NCBI RefSeq assembly: GCF_030503675.1
Contig: NZ_CP129964.1
Coordinates: forward strand, 2,852,001-2,916,000
Length of the DNA stretch: 64,000 nt
Direction of reading: 5' to 3'
From: Lutimonas zeaxanthinifaciens
Lineage (GTDB): Bacteria > Bacteroidota > Bacteroidia > Flavobacteriales > Flavobacteriaceae
How positions within the stretch are numbered: the stretch's first letter is position 1; each line of letters begins with the position of its first letter. The position numbers were made by a program, and so were the translations under genes. Positions 62,562 through 64,000 of the stretch are shown here, one piece after another. The notes under the pieces were generated by a model. That model searched no databases and had not been told where the DNA came from. It saw nothing but the letters and a program-made list of their open reading frames with translations.

Positions 62562-64000
62562 GCAATTGACAGGAGCTCTTCAAGATAATTTCGTGAATTA
62601 CTAAGCCTTGGAACCTTGTGCTGTCCTCCCAATTTTCCATTATTCTTTAACCACTGATAAAATAGTCCTTTTGGGGCACAATGAACCACAGGCCTATTGA
62701 TGGTCATATTCATATACCTTTTCGCTTCATAATCAGAATTCAAAGATTTTAAGGTATCATCCAGACAAGTAACAAAACCTTCCAAATCTTCCGGAACTTT
62801 CTGAAACTCTATTAACCATTCATGCCCTCCACTCTGTTCACTTTCCATAAAGATCGGGGCAACGGTAAACTCATTAACCGTTGCATTGTAATTATTACAG
62901 GCCACTTCGAGTGCATCTTCAGCATTTTCAACAACCAGTTCCTCTCCAAAAACATTGATAAAATGTTTGGTTCTACCCGTTATTTTTATCCTGTATGGAT
63001 TGGTCCCCGTGAACTTAACTGTATCTCCTATTAAATAACGCCACAAACCTGAATTTGTGGTGATCACGATCGCATAATTTACACCAACTTCAACCTGCTC
63101 AAGTGGAATTGCCGCAGAATCTTCACCTTGGTATTGATCCATGGGGATAAATTCATAAAAAATTCCATAATCAAGCATTAAAAGCAATTCATCAGAATTA
63201 TTTCGATCCTGAATAGCAAAGAACCCCTCCGAAGCATTGTAGGTTTCGTAGTATCTGAAATCCTTCTTGGGAATCAGTTTCTGGTATTGTTCTTTGTAAG
63301 GTTTAAAATTGACCCCTCCGTGAAAATAGACCTCCAAATTGGGCCAGACCTCAAGAATATTCTTCTTTCCGGTTACTTCCAGCACACGATTAAGAAGGAC
63401 AAGCATCCAGGAAGGAACCCCGCTTAAACTGGTAATGTTCTCGGGAATTGTTTCTTCAATAATGGCATCCATTTTAGTCTCCCATTCACTCATAAGAGCA
63501 GTTTTCTGACTCGGAGCACTGCTGAAATCGGCCCAAAAAGGCATATTCTCTATGATAATGGCCGATAAATCTCCAAAATAAGTATCATTGTCTTCATAGA
63601 TTGCCGAGCTACCTCCCAGCCTTAATCCCTTACCTTTGAAGATTTCCGTGTCTTCATTGTTGTTGATAAAAAGACAGAGCATATCCTTTCCAGCCTTCAT
63701 ATGGCAATCATCAATGGCTTCATCACTGACCGGAATAAACTTGCTTTTGGCATTGGTCGTGCCACTTGACTTTGCAAACCAATGTATTTTTGAGGGCCAG
63801 AAAACGTTCTGTTCCCCTTTTCGAATTCTTTCAATAAATGGTTCGATACTTTCATACTGACGAATCGGGACCTTTTCGGCAAAAGACGAATAACTCTTTA
63901 TATCCTCAAATCCGTACTTCTTTCCGTATAAGGTGTGTTTTGCTTCAGACAAAAGCTCGTACAAAACTTCATTTTGCACCTCCACCGGATGATTCAAAAA
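62558..64000 (-). CDS. GH3-family adenylating enzyme, N-terminus beyond the window
   Basis: At least 480 residues of a GH3 (auxin-responsive promoter) family protein; the frame continues past the window edge (the TTG at 63997 is preceded in frame by Phe), so the beginning is cut off. The ATP-binding signature SSGTTNAKSKFIPVS and the C-terminal GLWRYLIGDTVKFTG and ITGRTKHFINVFGEEL are typical of the acyl-adenylating GH3 fold. Bacterial members have unknown acid or amine substrates. Confidence 0.9.
   Translation of the reverse strand, partial: FLNHPVEVQNEVLYELLSEAKHTLYGKKYGFEDIKSYSSFAEKVPIRQYESIEPFIERIRKGEQNVFWPSKIHWFAKSSGTTNAKSKFIPVSDEAIDDCHMKAGKDMLCLFINNNEDTEIFKGKGLRLGGSSAIYEDNDTYFGDLSAIIIENMPFWADFSSAPSQKTALMSEWETKMDAIIEETIPENITSLSGVPSWMLVLLNRVLEVTGKKNILEVWPNLEVYFHGGVNFKPYKEQYQKLIPKKDFRYYETYNASEGFFAIQDRNNSDELLLMLDYGIFYEFIPMDQYQGEDSAAIPLEQVEVGVNYAIVITTNSGLWRYLIGDTVKFTGTNPYRIKITGRTKHFINVFGEELVVENAEDALEVACNNYNATVNEFTVAPIFMESEQSGGHEWLIEFQKVPEDLEGFVTCLDDTLKSLNSDYEAKRYMNMTINRPVVHCAPKGLFYQWLKNNGKLGGQHKVPRLSNSRNYLEELLSIA

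Overview
The window is a continuous piece of chromosome from a member of the Bacteroidota, most likely a marine-type Flavobacteriaceae. The evidence is the low-GC base composition, the -7 promoter boxes of the form TAnnTTTG, and the type IX secretion (T9SS) C-terminal sorting domains on three proteases. A PorG-like/UppS/BamA/OmpH/OmpH block, family members typical of this group (DUF6029, DUF6089, DUF4286, DUF3179, SCO, GH3-like) and a DnaG without zinc ligands point the same way. Both ends cut genes: nadE on the left and a GH3-family gene on the right. I see no rRNA, tRNA, IS element, prophage or CRISPR array, so this is largely a core-genome window with a few accessory clusters.

Layout. 1-7.8 kb (mostly minus strand): nadE tail, dnaG, the tig-clpP-clpX protein quality-control block, a small holin-like membrane protein, an alpha/beta hydrolase and pdxJ. 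7.9-15.1 kb (plus): a CBS-domain protein, nadK, and an outer-membrane biogenesis run (PorG-like, uppS, bamA, two OmpH/Skp chaperones). 15.1-25.5 kb: gamma-carbonic anhydrase, NFU-type Fe-S scaffold, prolyl oligopeptidase, GreA/GreB-like factor, tag, tspO, an SRPBCC/GyrI-like protein, an M49 peptidase, rsgA and dtd. 25.5-29.7 kb (minus): a PorT-like barrel, a ferrous iron uptake operon (feoA-feoB-small Cys-rich protein) and a SCO protein. 29.8-36.4 kb (plus): a T9SS M1 aminopeptidase, an RseP-type protease and a DUF3179-TlpA-DUF6029 trio. 36.4-38.2 kb: atpD-atpC.

38.3-45.5 kb (minus) is the most unusual part. It is a four-gene run of TonB-dependent receptor, SGNH/GDSL-like lipoprotein, di-heme peroxidase lipoprotein and a beta-helix protein fused to a C-terminal cytochrome c domain. 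A perfect 10-bp hairpin sits directly before the peroxidase start. It looks like an envelope system that couples uptake and hydrolysis of an unknown substrate to periplasmic redox chemistry. 45.6-51.2 kb holds two tandem, diverged secreted metzincin proteases with T9SS tails. 51.2-64 kb returns to housekeeping: ribF, serS, an unannotated 44-residue protein, a TPR protein, DUF4286-rsmA-mgtE, glnS, a polyprenyl synthetase, a papain-like lipoprotein and a GH3-like gene.

Functionally, the window joins envelope assembly and T9SS (PorG-like, BamA, OmpH), T9SS cargo (M1 and two metzincin proteases), cofactor metabolism (NadE, NadK, PdxJ, RibF), iron supply and Fe-S maturation (Feo, NFU), and proteostasis (Tig, ClpXP, RseP). 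Several start codons were moved from the longest open frame, either because a -7 box overlaps the longer version or because the signal peptide begins at an internal ATG.
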